Notes under the pieces: generated by a model
The model's input: only the letters and a program-made list of their open reading frames with translations
The model's database searches: none
Told to the model about the DNA's origin: nothing
Program-made: the position numbers and the translations under genes
NCBI GenBank assembly: GCA_029262095.1
Contig: JAJDAB010000629.1
Location: 1 to 6,322, forward strand
Length of the DNA: 6,322 bases
Direction of reading: 5' to 3'
Source: Candidatus Hydrogenedentota bacterium
Lineage (GTDB): Bacteria > Hydrogenedentota > Hydrogenedentia > Hydrogenedentales > SLHB01
Part shown: in pieces, positions 1 to 6,322 of the stretch
Layout of the letters: every line of letters starts with the position of its first letter
How positions within the stretch are numbered: the stretch's first letter is position 1

Positions 1-556
1 GATCGGTCGTCGTCAATGAACTACACCCGAACAAATACCATTGATCGTATCGATTCATGAACGCGCCAATACCCATCCATAGGTGCATGATTGCGGGGAG
101 TACCCGGTGATCGACCGCCAGGCAAGCGCGTCCGAGTTCCACGGCTCTGGGCATGAATGGCTCGAACGCGCCAAGATCGTATTGGCGAGCCGAGTATAAT
201 CCTTGATGCGCGAGTGCATGCGCGGCGGTTTGCATGCGATAGGTGCCGACGATTTCGTTGGATGTCGAATCCGCGAGAACGAGATGGGTCATTTGTGCGT
301 CGAGCGCGTCGCGGTCCATACCCGTTGCCGCGGATTCCGGAAGGCCTTCGCCCAGCTCAAGGTTGAACACTTCATAGCGCAATCGAAGCGCGGCATCGAT
401 GCATCGATCGGAATGGGCGAAGCCTACGATGTACCGATCGGCCCGATCATTTGGGAGTTGTAGTACGTCGGTGGCGTTCCAATCCGGATGCAGTGCGTCG
501 TCGCCTTGATACGGTGCGATGGTTAGTTTGGTTTGTACGGTATCAGTCGGTTTCAT
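1..556 (-). CDS. OlsB/LuxI-fold GNAT N-acyltransferase, 3' end beyond the window (partial)
   Basis: The frame is open from the ATG at 556 to the left edge, giving 185 residues with no stop. The protein resembles the Acetyltransf_5 family (OlsB ornithine N-acyltransferase, COG3176), which moves an acyl chain from acyl-ACP to an amino group; acyl-homoserine-lactone synthases share this fold. Visible family marks are R60-YEVF, an acidic pair near D83/D86 followed by THLVLAD (90-96), VGTYRM with R107, LYSARQYDL (120-128), VELGRAC with E140 and R143, a LW-x-GI segment (159-163), and LFGCSS (175-180), where the family typically has FGCAS. R60, R107, E140 and R143 match the positions conserved across the LuxI-like fold. 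The start has a short GAGAG at 564-560, 3 nt upstream. It lies 36 nt after the ATP-grasp gene in the same direction, so it is probably co-transcribed. The acceptor (ornithine, another amino acid or a peptide) cannot be read from sequence. The C-terminus is not visible, so a fused PlsC-like domain is possible. Confidence 0.82.
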   Translation of the reverse strand, partial: MKPTDTVQTKLTIAPYQGDDALHPDWNATDVLQLPNDRADRYIVGFAHSDRCIDAALRLRYEVFNLELGEGLPESAATGMDRDALDAQMTHLVLADSTSNEIVGTYRMQTAAHALAHQGLYSARQYDLGAFEPFMPRAVELGRACLAVDHRVLPAIMHLWMGIGAFMNRYDQWYLFGCSSLTTTD

Positions 557-592
557 GAGCTCTCAATTCAAGGAGTCAGCCTGCGCCATGGG

Positions 593-2242
593 TCAGTGGC
601 TTTCAGGGTAGGCCGCTGATTGGGCCTGGTATGCGCGGAAATCGCGTAGGAATTGTAGCGAACCAATAGGTTTCGTGCCGGCACGGCGGTTTGCGTCACC
701 GATCTTGAAAAGAATCCGGAATTGTTCGAAGAGCGTTCGATACGCTTCTCGAAGCGTCGTGCGCGCGTCCCAGATATGCGTTGCTTCCGCGCCTGCGCCG
801 TTGATTTCGATGATTCGGAAACCCTCTCCGCGAGCGAAAGCGTCTGGACACGCATAGCGGACATCGTATCGACCAAAGAAAAAGCCGGGAATCGCTTTGG
901 AGATTGCGTCGAACCGGTCCAATAGCGCTGGCGTCAAGCGATCGCATCCGTTCCGGAAAATTGCGCCCTGTTTGTGATTGCCCGCGAAGACGAGCAGGAA
1001 TCGTTCACCGTGTTCGAGTACGCGATCCAGTTCAGCGCGGTGTCGTTTTAGATAAACATCCTGAATGACGTACGCACGATCATCGGCGAGAATGAGTTCG
1101 CGAATCGAATGTTGGCCATCCCCGACGACGGCCGGAAATTCTTTTGTTGTAATCGACATGATCGATCCAGATTCAGATGTTGGGTGTCGGTAGTACAGCA
1201 CGCCGGCTTCATGAGGGTCGTCAACCAGTTCCTGAAAAATGATCGGTAGGCCGATCGGAAAAGCCTCCACGTACGCCGTCAATGCGTCGTCATCCCGAAT
1301 AATCTGAACTCCATCGCCTCGCAGTCCTTCATCAGGCTTGGCAACGAACGGGTAATCTAGTCCGGCTTCTCGAAGTGCGATACTGGCACGCGCTGTCAAA
1401 TCATTGACCGATTCTGAGGTTCGTTGCAGTGTCGTGTACTTTGGTAACCACTCCTGTTGCGACTCCGGAACGAGATCGAGGATATCTGACTTTGATTCTT
1501 TGATCATTCCGCCTGAATAGATCGAAGGGTTCGCCGCGGTGGGTAGCGTTGCACTACGATAACGAAGCGCGAGCCACGCGTAATAGACCGCTACGGGCGC
1601 GTAGAATACTATGGGTGGCCAAAACTCGAAGTACGACGTCGCGGGGGAATTGGATTGTTCGTTCTCTTCCTCATCTGTTGATATCCATTGGGATGACCGG
1701 CGTTGTAGTATCACCCATCCTGCGAGTAACGCGATAACCAACGGCCACTTGAACGCGCCCAACCAGGGCAGAGCAGTCTCACCAACTTTTACGGTCAGAG
1801 ACAACAACAGGAAAGTCCATGCGACGGATGCGAAAACGACAAGTGCGAGGAAGCGTCCGAGTGGCGCGTGTAAGACTCCGGCGGCGGTATACGCGGGAAG
1901 CCGCATCCCCGGAACGATGCGTGAGATGAGCACGGCGGAAATTAGATTGCGTGCAAACCAGCGCTTTCCTTTTTCGAGGCGATTGCGTGAAAGAATGCCC
2001 CATCGGACGAGACTCGGGGCCATCCATCGGCCTGCGCCATACAGCGCGGAATCGCCAAGTGCGATACCGGTTGAAAGTCCGATCATCGCAGTCGCGAATG
2101 CCATATGGCCGTCCGCGACCAACAAACCGCTGCCTACCGTGGTCGGATCTTCAAGAACAAATGTACACATCGCCGCCAACGCGCCCTGCAGCATAGGGCT
2201 GTCCGCAAGCTTTTCGGCCGCAGCCAGAAACCATTCCGTCAT
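593..2242 (-). CDS. DedA (VTT) membrane domain fused to ATP-grasp ligase domain
   Basis: This 549-residue protein has two parts. Residues 1-180 look like a DedA/SNARE-associated (VTT) domain, a family linked to lipid flipping and membrane homeostasis: E31-DPTTVG, GDSALYGAGR (63-72), and the signature SRIVPGMRLP (107-116) with R108, P111, G112 and R114, with hydrophobic segments around 135-150 and 165-180. A charged linker (188-197) leads to another hydrophobic segment (208-227) and the motif TAANPSI with GESK-like KESK (235-251). Residues about 255-515 form an ATP-grasp domain: AKPDEGLRGDGV (301-312, nucleotide-binding K302 and Gly loop), FQELV (336-340), EAGVLYYR (345-352), AGNHKQGAIF (420-429), FFFGRYDVRY (454-463) and EIN (479-481), the likely Mg2+ ligands. 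Such enzymes join a carboxylate to an amine through an acyl-phosphate; substrates here are unknown. The start at 2242 was chosen because its ATG overlaps the upstream stop as ATGA; an earlier in-frame ATG at 2257 is possible. The frame is also open farther upstream, but that part lies inside the preceding gene. Confidence 0.88.
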   Translation of the reverse strand: MTEWFLAAAEKLADSPMLQGALAAMCTFVLEDPTTVGSGLLVADGHMAFATAMIGLSTGIALGDSALYGAGRWMAPSLVRWGILSRNRLEKGKRWFARNLISAVLISRIVPGMRLPAYTAAGVLHAPLGRFLALVVFASVAWTFLLLSLTVKVGETALPWLGAFKWPLVIALLAGWVILQRRSSQWISTDEEENEQSNSPATSYFEFWPPIVFYAPVAVYYAWLALRYRSATLPTAANPSIYSGGMIKESKSDILDLVPESQQEWLPKYTTLQRTSESVNDLTARASIALREAGLDYPFVAKPDEGLRGDGVQIIRDDDALTAYVEAFPIGLPIIFQELVDDPHEAGVLYYRHPTSESGSIMSITTKEFPAVVGDGQHSIRELILADDRAYVIQDVYLKRHRAELDRVLEHGERFLLVFAGNHKQGAIFRNGCDRLTPALLDRFDAISKAIPGFFFGRYDVRYACPDAFARGEGFRIIEINGAGAEATHIWDARTTLREAYRTLFEQFRILFKIGDANRRAGTKPIGSLQFLRDFRAYQAQSAAYPESH

Positions 2243-3021
2243 CCAGCCCCCGCGCATTCTTCCCGCGTTTGGCCGGCTTGGCTGCGCGCGAGAGTGACTG
2301 CAGCCGTCGGACGTGTCGTATCTGAATTCGGTTGCGGATCCGACCAATATCGAATTTGGGTTTCATTGGGAGTCGCGATCACTTGTGTGATGGATCGCGT
2401 CACGCTGTAATCGCGATTCATGAGTGGCGATAGCGATTCCCGGCCTTCGTCGCGCTGCAAGTGAAATTCAGGTACATCGTCTTTACTTGGTGCGCCCTGA
2501 TCGATCCAGGACCGAAACGTGGAGTAGCGCCAAAGTTCGGCATCGGACGAATCGATAAACGAGGACGTTAAACACATCCATTCGTCATCATGTGAAATGC
2601 GTTGAAGGTTGCCGTGGCCTGGCCACAAGAAATGCGCGCACGTATCAGCGGAGACGACGAGCAACATGAATCCCGCGTACTCCGTCGGATCGAGATTGTT
2701 AATCAGCCACGATTCGCATTGCTTAAACGATTGGTTTACCAACACTCCCGGTATGATTACGCCGCGGCTCTTCGCCCCGGACTGGATCGCTTCCGGGGCG
2801 GCACCGATTGGAAAATAGGCGTTGAGTAAGCAGGCGGTAATACCAAACTCGTTGGTGCCAATCCATGTGCCCCTGGCATCCGAATCGATTGGGCCTGCCC
2901 AAGTTGTGTCGGAACTCGAGTGCAACGTTGGTGGAATTTCCGCACCACGCGTACGTAACTCGTCGCGGTTCATCGTGACCCGATAGCGTTCCGGCGTTCG
3001 TTGTACGGTTACGGTGCACAC
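2239..3021 (-). CDS. TANGO2/NRDE family protein
   Basis: The 260-residue protein begins MCTVTV with the conserved Cys2, and has NRDE at 18-21, the motif that names the family. Further family marks are GTWIGTNEFG (51-60), the SRG at 85-87 and a C-terminal MNRDYSVTRS segment (201-210). TANGO2/NRDE proteins are cytosolic; eukaryotic members affect Golgi organisation and haem or lipid metabolism, and Cys2 after removal of Met1 suggests an Ntn-hydrolase-like fold. The bacterial role is not established. The start is GTG at 3021, favoured because it places Cys2 exactly as in relatives; no good Shine-Dalgarno is visible, so translation may be coupled to the DinB-like gene that ends 12 nt upstream. 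The stop overlaps the next start by 4 nt (ATGA). The last 30 or so residues are low in hydrophobicity and probably disordered. Confidence 0.9.
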   Translation of the reverse strand: MCTVTVQRTPERYRVTMNRDELRTRGAEIPPTLHSSSDTTWAGPIDSDARGTWIGTNEFGITACLLNAYFPIGAAPEAIQSGAKSRGVIIPGVLVNQSFKQCESWLINNLDPTEYAGFMLLVVSADTCAHFLWPGHGNLQRISHDDEWMCLTSSFIDSSDAELWRYSTFRSWIDQGAPSKDDVPEFHLQRDEGRESLSPLMNRDYSVTRSITQVIATPNETQIRYWSDPQPNSDTTRPTAAVTLARSQAGQTREECAGAG

Positions 3022-3033
3022 AGTAATCGATCG

Positions 3034-3558
3034 TTAGGAGGGCCGACTGGCCCGGTGGGCGGTCGTAGAATAAGCTACGCCCAACTCCGTAGACGGTGCA
3101 CCACCTGCGCGTTCGGCAATTAACACCATGAGGGCTAGATGATGAACAGTGTGCCCAGATAGGAAAACGAGCTCCCGACTGAGCGAAGAGTTCATCTCGA
3201 TTGGGGACTCGTCCGGAGCGGCCGTCTGATATACGACTAGTTGTTGATCTAATCGCTCGTTTTCGAGCGCCGATAACTGGTGCAGAATTCCTTGCATCGC
3301 GGCGCTGGCGATCGCTCGATCGGTTTCGATATCGGCAGATCGCTCGCGCGCATCGTAGTTGACTCTCCCCGATCGGAAGTCCCGGAAGAAACAGACGAAA
3401 TGGTCGATGCAATGCCGAAGATGTTCACCGATCGAGCCGTGTCCTTCCGGTGTATGGCTAAATGCTCGGTCATCGGTCTGCGAGACTAGCTCAAGACAAC
3501 GATCAACCGCGGCTGTGCACCCCGAAATCGCGGTCTGTGTTTGTACGGCGGTCGTCAT
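3034..3558 (-). CDS. DinB-fold putative metal-dependent protein
   Basis: The 174-residue product looks like a DinB/YfiT-type four-helix bundle. The N-terminal helix pair carries SIGEHLRHCIDHF (42-54) with H46, H49 and H53; a VNYDARER segment follows (67-73); the C-terminal helix has RELVFLSGHTVHHLALM (128-144) with H136, H139 and H140. One N-terminal and two C-terminal histidines are the usual metal triad of this superfamily, which includes thiol-dependent transferases and many proteins of unknown function. No membrane segment or signal peptide is seen, so it is probably cytosolic. The ATG at 3558 was preferred over the in-frame ATG at 3585 because it has GGA about 8 nt upstream and removes a basic nine-residue tail that does not look like the family. 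The gene is the first of the left-hand group and lies 12 nt before the NRDE gene. The substrate is unknown. Confidence 0.8.
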   Translation of the reverse strand: MTTAVQTQTAISGCTAAVDRCLELVSQTDDRAFSHTPEGHGSIGEHLRHCIDHFVCFFRDFRSGRVNYDARERSADIETDRAIASAAMQGILHQLSALENERLDQQLVVYQTAAPDESPIEMNSSLSRELVFLSGHTVHHLALMVLIAERAGGAPSTELGVAYSTTAHRASRPS

Positions 3559-3618
3559 ACGAGGATTCCATCGTTGCGAACGCATTGGTTGCTATGGCGG
3601 TACTTGTCCATTCGGACC

Positions 3619-3647
3619 AGTATAGCGCACGGCACCAATGCGCTCGA
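3619..3647 (-). promoter_or_regulatory. Possible sigma70-type promoter upstream of the DinB-like gene
   Basis: In the 112-nt gap between the Rieske gene and the DinB-like gene, the minus strand reads TATACT at 3624-3619, a good -10 match. A weak -35 (TCGAGC, 3647-3642, three of six matches) lies 17 nt upstream. A transcript would start near 3612, about 54 nt before the ATG at 3558. This is the only intergenic space long enough for an internal promoter. The -35 match is poor, so the call is tentative. Confidence 0.2.
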
Positions 3648-3670
3648 TTCCCAGGGTCATCAACACCCGT

Positions 3671-5473
3671 TTATTCGGGGGCGGGCTGCAGCGATGTCAC
3701 GCGAATTATTGGAATTGTGCCGTGCAACTCGGATTCGCCGACCACTTCGACTTTTCGACCCGCAAGTTGTAGGTCAATATCCAGGGGATGATCGCCGAAA
3801 CCGGCAAGCACGTACACGGTATCCACGCCGTTCTCACTCACCCATATGCCCGGCGGGATACCGCCCTCAAGGCATCGAATTGCGCATGCGCGGTGAACTT
3901 TGCCGTGTGCCGGCCGCATTACGCCGAGAAAACACTTGGTATCGACGAGTTCGCCGACCACGCGAATTTCGAACCCTTCGGAGTGGCTTGGCGCCTCCGG
4001 GGTCTGGCCCGTTCGCTCGAACGATCCCGAATCGTTCATTTCGATCATTGTTAGATCGTGTCGCGTGATTAGTGTGCCGTTGAATCGAACGTTCTCGCCA
4101 TCATTGCCCGTAGCGAAGTCGGGTAATCCCATTTTACCGAACGCTGATAACAGATAATGATGTGCCTCTTCGTCGCTACCGGCTTCTGCGCCGAAGAACG
4201 AGGGAACAGGGGATTCGGATATGACCCCTTCGAACGTTCGCGCTACGCCGAACTCGAACGATCCTTCGTCGAAGGGTTGCTGTGTTGCGGCTATCCCTCC
4301 GACCGTTATCAGTACAGCGGCGGTCGTACTCATCGCGACGGTTCGCGTGTGGCGTGCCAATGAAGCGGGCATTTTCGGGAGGTATCCGACAAAAAACTCA
4401 TGCACGGCGCTTGCGTCGCCTTTGAGGTCAACCGCTACACCTTCACATACCGTAAGCGGCGCATTTGGATTCGGGTCTACGTATATAACGCCATCTACGA
4501 CACGAATGTTGTGTGTGGGGACGAACTCGGTGTCGAACGGCGGCGGACTTTGTCCGTTGTCGAGTCGGTATTGCCAGCCGTGCCACGGGCATGTCGCGAA
4601 TCCATCGACAATGCAGCCTTCGCCGACAGGGCCGCCTTGGTGGCGACACACATTCGACAAGGCGTAAACGCGGCCATCCTGGACATATACGGCTACCCGT
4701 TTACCTTCGACTACCGCGACATGTCCCTTTGATTCCTCCAACTCCTGAAGCGCGCAAGCCTTGACGAAACCGCCCTCCCGAATAGATTCGCTGCGCCGGT
4801 CCGTTCGAAATTCCTTGCGAGCTGCGATGAGATGAAGCGACGCAACGACGAGGAATCCCAGGCCGAGTAGCACGGGATAGAAAAGACTCGGTTCTGATTG
4901 CAAAACGCCGTAGGCGACGTGGACGATTAGTGACCCGTAGGCCACATACACGCCGCAATGCATCGTCTTCCAGAACGATGCGCCAAGGTTGCGCAACCAG
5001 AAGTCATGGCTTGTCGCTGCCATCAGAAAAAGAATAGTGAGCGCGACGAATCCGAATGGCTCAAAGGGAAAGTGTTCGATTCCTTCTGCAATGCCGTATT
5101 CACGATGATAGGACGTGAATACACTGAGTAGAGGGTTCAAGTTTCCCAGCGCATGAAATTGAAAGATGGCGAAGATGGCGTGAACCGCAGCGAGAACAAA
5201 CATGACTACGCCGAAGTGACGCCTATTGTAAAGTAGGGGTAAGAATCTCTTGTTCAGTCGGGCCAGCGGGCCAATGCATAGGATCACGTGCAAAAGGATG
5301 ATCGCCGTGAGGGCCGTGCCGCGGATGATGAGCGTTTCGGCTGTGATGCCGGGCTTTAGCGCGAGTGATACGACAGCAAACGGTGCGAAGCTCGCCAGTA
5401 CGATGAAGCCAATTGCGAAATCGTAGAGGCGTTTCTGCCGGTTCCAATGAACGCTATGATACGACGCGCCCAT
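3671..5473 (-). CDS. Haem b ferric-reductase-like / Rieske [2Fe-2S] / Cys-His fusion protein
   Basis: This 600-residue membrane protein has four parts. (1) Six helices (about 17-39, 52-70, 87-106, 137-153, 171-191, 199-217) resemble the ferric-reductase/MsrQ haem b domain: RRHFG and H98 in helix 3, then LRNLGASFWKTMH172 and IVH185 in the helix 5 region, the expected haem ligand positions. (2) A Rieske domain (about 234-336) has C276-x-H278, 16 residues, then C295-PW-H298, binding a [2Fe-2S] cluster; the form resembles oxygenase-type ferredoxins. (3) A seventh helix lies at 378-397. (4) A C-terminal domain (400-600) carries TKC514, then H527-R-A-C530, and C534 followed by GGIPP. With a cytoplasmic N-terminus, the Rieske domain would be cytoplasmic and part 4 periplasmic. 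The protein probably passes electrons between quinol, haem and an unidentified partner. The start at 5473 follows the upstream stop by 1 nt and has GGAG at 5489-5486; in-frame ATGs at 5530 and 5584 lie inside the preceding gene. Confidence 0.85.
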   Translation of the reverse strand: MGASYHSVHWNRQKRLYDFAIGFIVLASFAPFAVVSLALKPGITAETLIIRGTALTAIILLHVILCIGPLARLNKRFLPLLYNRRHFGVVMFVLAAVHAIFAIFQFHALGNLNPLLSVFTSYHREYGIAEGIEHFPFEPFGFVALTILFLMAATSHDFWLRNLGASFWKTMHCGVYVAYGSLIVHVAYGVLQSEPSLFYPVLLGLGFLVVASLHLIAARKEFRTDRRSESIREGGFVKACALQELEESKGHVAVVEGKRVAVYVQDGRVYALSNVCRHQGGPVGEGCIVDGFATCPWHGWQYRLDNGQSPPPFDTEFVPTHNIRVVDGVIYVDPNPNAPLTVCEGVAVDLKGDASAVHEFFVGYLPKMPASLARHTRTVAMSTTAAVLITVGGIAATQQPFDEGSFEFGVARTFEGVISESPVPSFFGAEAGSDEEAHHYLLSAFGKMGLPDFATGNDGENVRFNGTLITRHDLTMIEMNDSGSFERTGQTPEAPSHSEGFEIRVVGELVDTKCFLGVMRPAHGKVHRACAIRCLEGGIPPGIWVSENGVDTVYVLAGFGDHPLDIDLQLAGRKVEVVGESELHGTIPIIRVTSLQPAPE

Positions 5474-5474
5474 T

Positions 5475-6101
5475 TCAGGTTGAGACTCCGAGATCGAATA
5501 TCGTTTCCCACGCGCCGCGATTTGTTTCATAGAATGAGAGCGTACCGCGCTCCCCATTCGGCACGTCGAAAGAGAACGTCCCAAAGCCGTCGATCATGCG
5601 AAGCAGGACGCGTTCATTCGGTTCGTTCGAGTTGGTAGGCGACCAGTAGACGAGGCGAGATGCAGCCAATTCTTGTGGAATATGGGCTGCGACAATGTCC
5701 CTCTTAACCATTCGCGACCAGGTAATCCGCGCTTCGTCTGTGTGCAGATTGATTTGGGGCGTTTCCCGTTCGAATGTGGGCCGGTTCCACAACCCGACTC
5801 CAGCGACAATCGGCGTACTGAACGCTATGATTCCAATTAGCAGCCCGTGTAGGCGTCTTAATCCGGTTGGATTGACTGGCGATTCAAGCGACCCTGCGCC
5901 GCTACCACGAACATGTTTGGTTAAAAGGATGGGCCACAACGCAATGAGTCCAGGCGTGATGAGCATGCGGAAGAAAATTCCGGAACCAATCGTGGCGGGA
6001 TCGATGTGGCGAAGGCCGCGCGCCTGCATTGCTAAGGCGATAATGATACCGATGGCGATGTAGAGTGAGATCGCATAGACCACTAGACGGAGAATTTCCA
6101 T
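5475..6101 (-). CDS. Membrane protein of unknown function next to the Rieske gene
   Basis: The 208-residue product is not recognised as a named family. Residues 6-26 and 84-105 are clear membrane segments and 41-60 is a likely third (FFRMLITPGLIALWPILL). The loop at 61-83 is basic and polar. Residues 107-208 form a soluble, probably periplasmic, domain without cysteines, predicted mainly as strands; it has no lipobox and no obvious haem or metal motif. The ATG at 6101 follows the previous stop by 22 nt and has a purine-rich stretch upstream (GAAAAGAAAG) rather than a clean Shine-Dalgarno. The stop at 5477-5475 is 1 nt before the Rieske gene start, so the two are almost surely translated from one message. 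The coupling suggests an accessory or assembly subunit of the same redox complex; that is an inference from position. Confidence 0.75.
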   Translation of the reverse strand: MEILRLVVYAISLYIAIGIIIALAMQARGLRHIDPATIGSGIFFRMLITPGLIALWPILLTKHVRGSGAGSLESPVNPTGLRRLHGLLIGIIAFSTPIVAGVGLWNRPTFERETPQINLHTDEARITWSRMVKRDIVAAHIPQELAASRLVYWSPTNSNEPNERVLLRMIDGFGTFSFDVPNGERGTLSFYETNRGAWETIFDLGVST

Positions 6102-6123
6102 TGGGGCAACGCTTTCTTTTCAG

Positions 6124-6322
6124 TTACGAATCGTCGGAATCGTCTAGCGAAGCGCTTGCCGTTTCTATCACCGGCTGAATTGCCGACGGGGGCGCTTCGG
6201 TGGTAAAGGTAAACTCCATTTGCTGATTACGCGTTAACTTGTAGCGTTTGAGCAAACGAAGCATTTCAAGTGTCTGCGAATCAGGATAACTACCCCCTGT
6301 ATTCACTTTTTGCAACAAATCA
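6124..6322 (-). CDS. C-terminal tail of an unidentified protein (5' end beyond the window)
   Basis: The frame is open to the right edge and stops at TAA (6126-6124). About 65 residues are visible. They read LQKVNTGGSYPD, then a helical, basic SQTLEMLRLLKRYKLTR segment, a short FTFTT strand and an acidic, low-complexity end rich in S and D (SASLDDSDDS). The frame continues upstream with an Asp codon and no start need lie inside the window; the TTG at 6318 is unlikely to be the true start. The tail has no cysteine, no CxxCH haem motif and no membrane segment, so no family could be assigned. It ends 22 nt before the 208-residue membrane protein and is probably the upstream gene of the same transcript, so its identity would help explain the redox module. 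Confidence 0.6.
   Translation of the reverse strand, partial: DLLQKVNTGGSYPDSQTLEMLRLLKRYKLTRNQQMEFTFTTEAPPSAIQPVIETASASLDDSDDS

Noticed and set aside
395..408. Perfect 14-bp palindrome (ATCGATGCATCGAT).
   Set aside because: It falls inside the acyltransferase coding region, occurs once here, and is explained by the Cys-Ile-Asp codons around residues 52-54; no operator context is seen.
1611..2297. Open frame of 228 codons on the plus strand.
   Set aside because: It lies opposite the DedA/ATP-grasp gene, has no recognisable domain, and its arginine-, serine- and proline-rich composition is typical of an antisense shadow.
2378..2391. Small hairpin ATCAC-TTGT-GTGAT.
   Set aside because: It lies within the NRDE coding sequence, has a five-pair stem and lacks any sign of regulation.
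3308..3315. GCGATCGC octamer, like the HIP1 repeat of cyanobacteria.
   Set aside because: Only one clear copy was noticed, far below the density expected in HIP1-rich genomes.
2723..3412. Open frame of 229 codons on the minus strand spanning two genes.
   Set aside because: It overlaps the NRDE and DinB-like genes in another frame and shows no family motif, while both real genes carry clear ones.
3666..3679. Short inverted repeat CCCG/CGGG over the stop of the Rieske gene, considered as a terminator.
   Set aside because: The stem has only four pairs and there is no T-run after it on either strand.
3541..4068. Open frame of 175 codons on the plus strand.
   Set aside because: It runs opposite the end of the Rieske gene, is very arginine- and proline-rich and has no domain.

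Overview
The window is a compact stretch of bacterial chromosome with all seven detectable genes on the minus strand, so the text below follows right to left (6322 to 1). Base composition is moderately GC-rich by eye. Codon use looks even from gene to gene, and no insertion sequence, tRNA, rRNA or CRISPR array is visible. The gene content (membrane redox proteins, a DinB-fold protein, a TANGO2/NRDE protein, a DedA-type membrane protein fused to an ATP-grasp enzyme, and an OlsB/LuxI-fold acyltransferase) suits a free-living Gram-negative-type bacterium. I cannot place the phylum; Planctomycetota or Proteobacteria are guesses.

Right part (6322-3671) is a membrane redox module. It begins with the C-terminal tail of a gene that enters from outside the window. 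A 208-residue membrane protein follows 22 nt later. After a 1-nt spacer comes a 600-residue protein that joins a six-helix ferric-reductase/MsrQ-like haem b domain, a Rieske [2Fe-2S] domain, a seventh helix and a probable periplasmic domain with a Cys/His motif. The likely job is electron transfer between the quinone pool or cytoplasm and a periplasmic partner.

Left part (3558-1) is a second tightly packed set after a 112-nt gap: a DinB-fold putative metal-dependent protein, a TANGO2/NRDE protein (12 nt later, GTG start), a DedA (VTT)/ATP-grasp fusion (4-nt ATGA overlap) and, 36 nt later, the first 185 residues of an OlsB-like GNAT N-acyltransferase that runs off the left edge. This last gene has no stop codon in the window and is easy to miss. 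The last two genes suggest synthesis or transport of an amide-linked (amino-acid) lipid, which is an inference.

No gene-free stretch exceeds about 112 nt. The most interesting points are the DedA/ATP-grasp fusion beside an N-acyltransferase, and the haem b/Rieske/Cys-His fusion.
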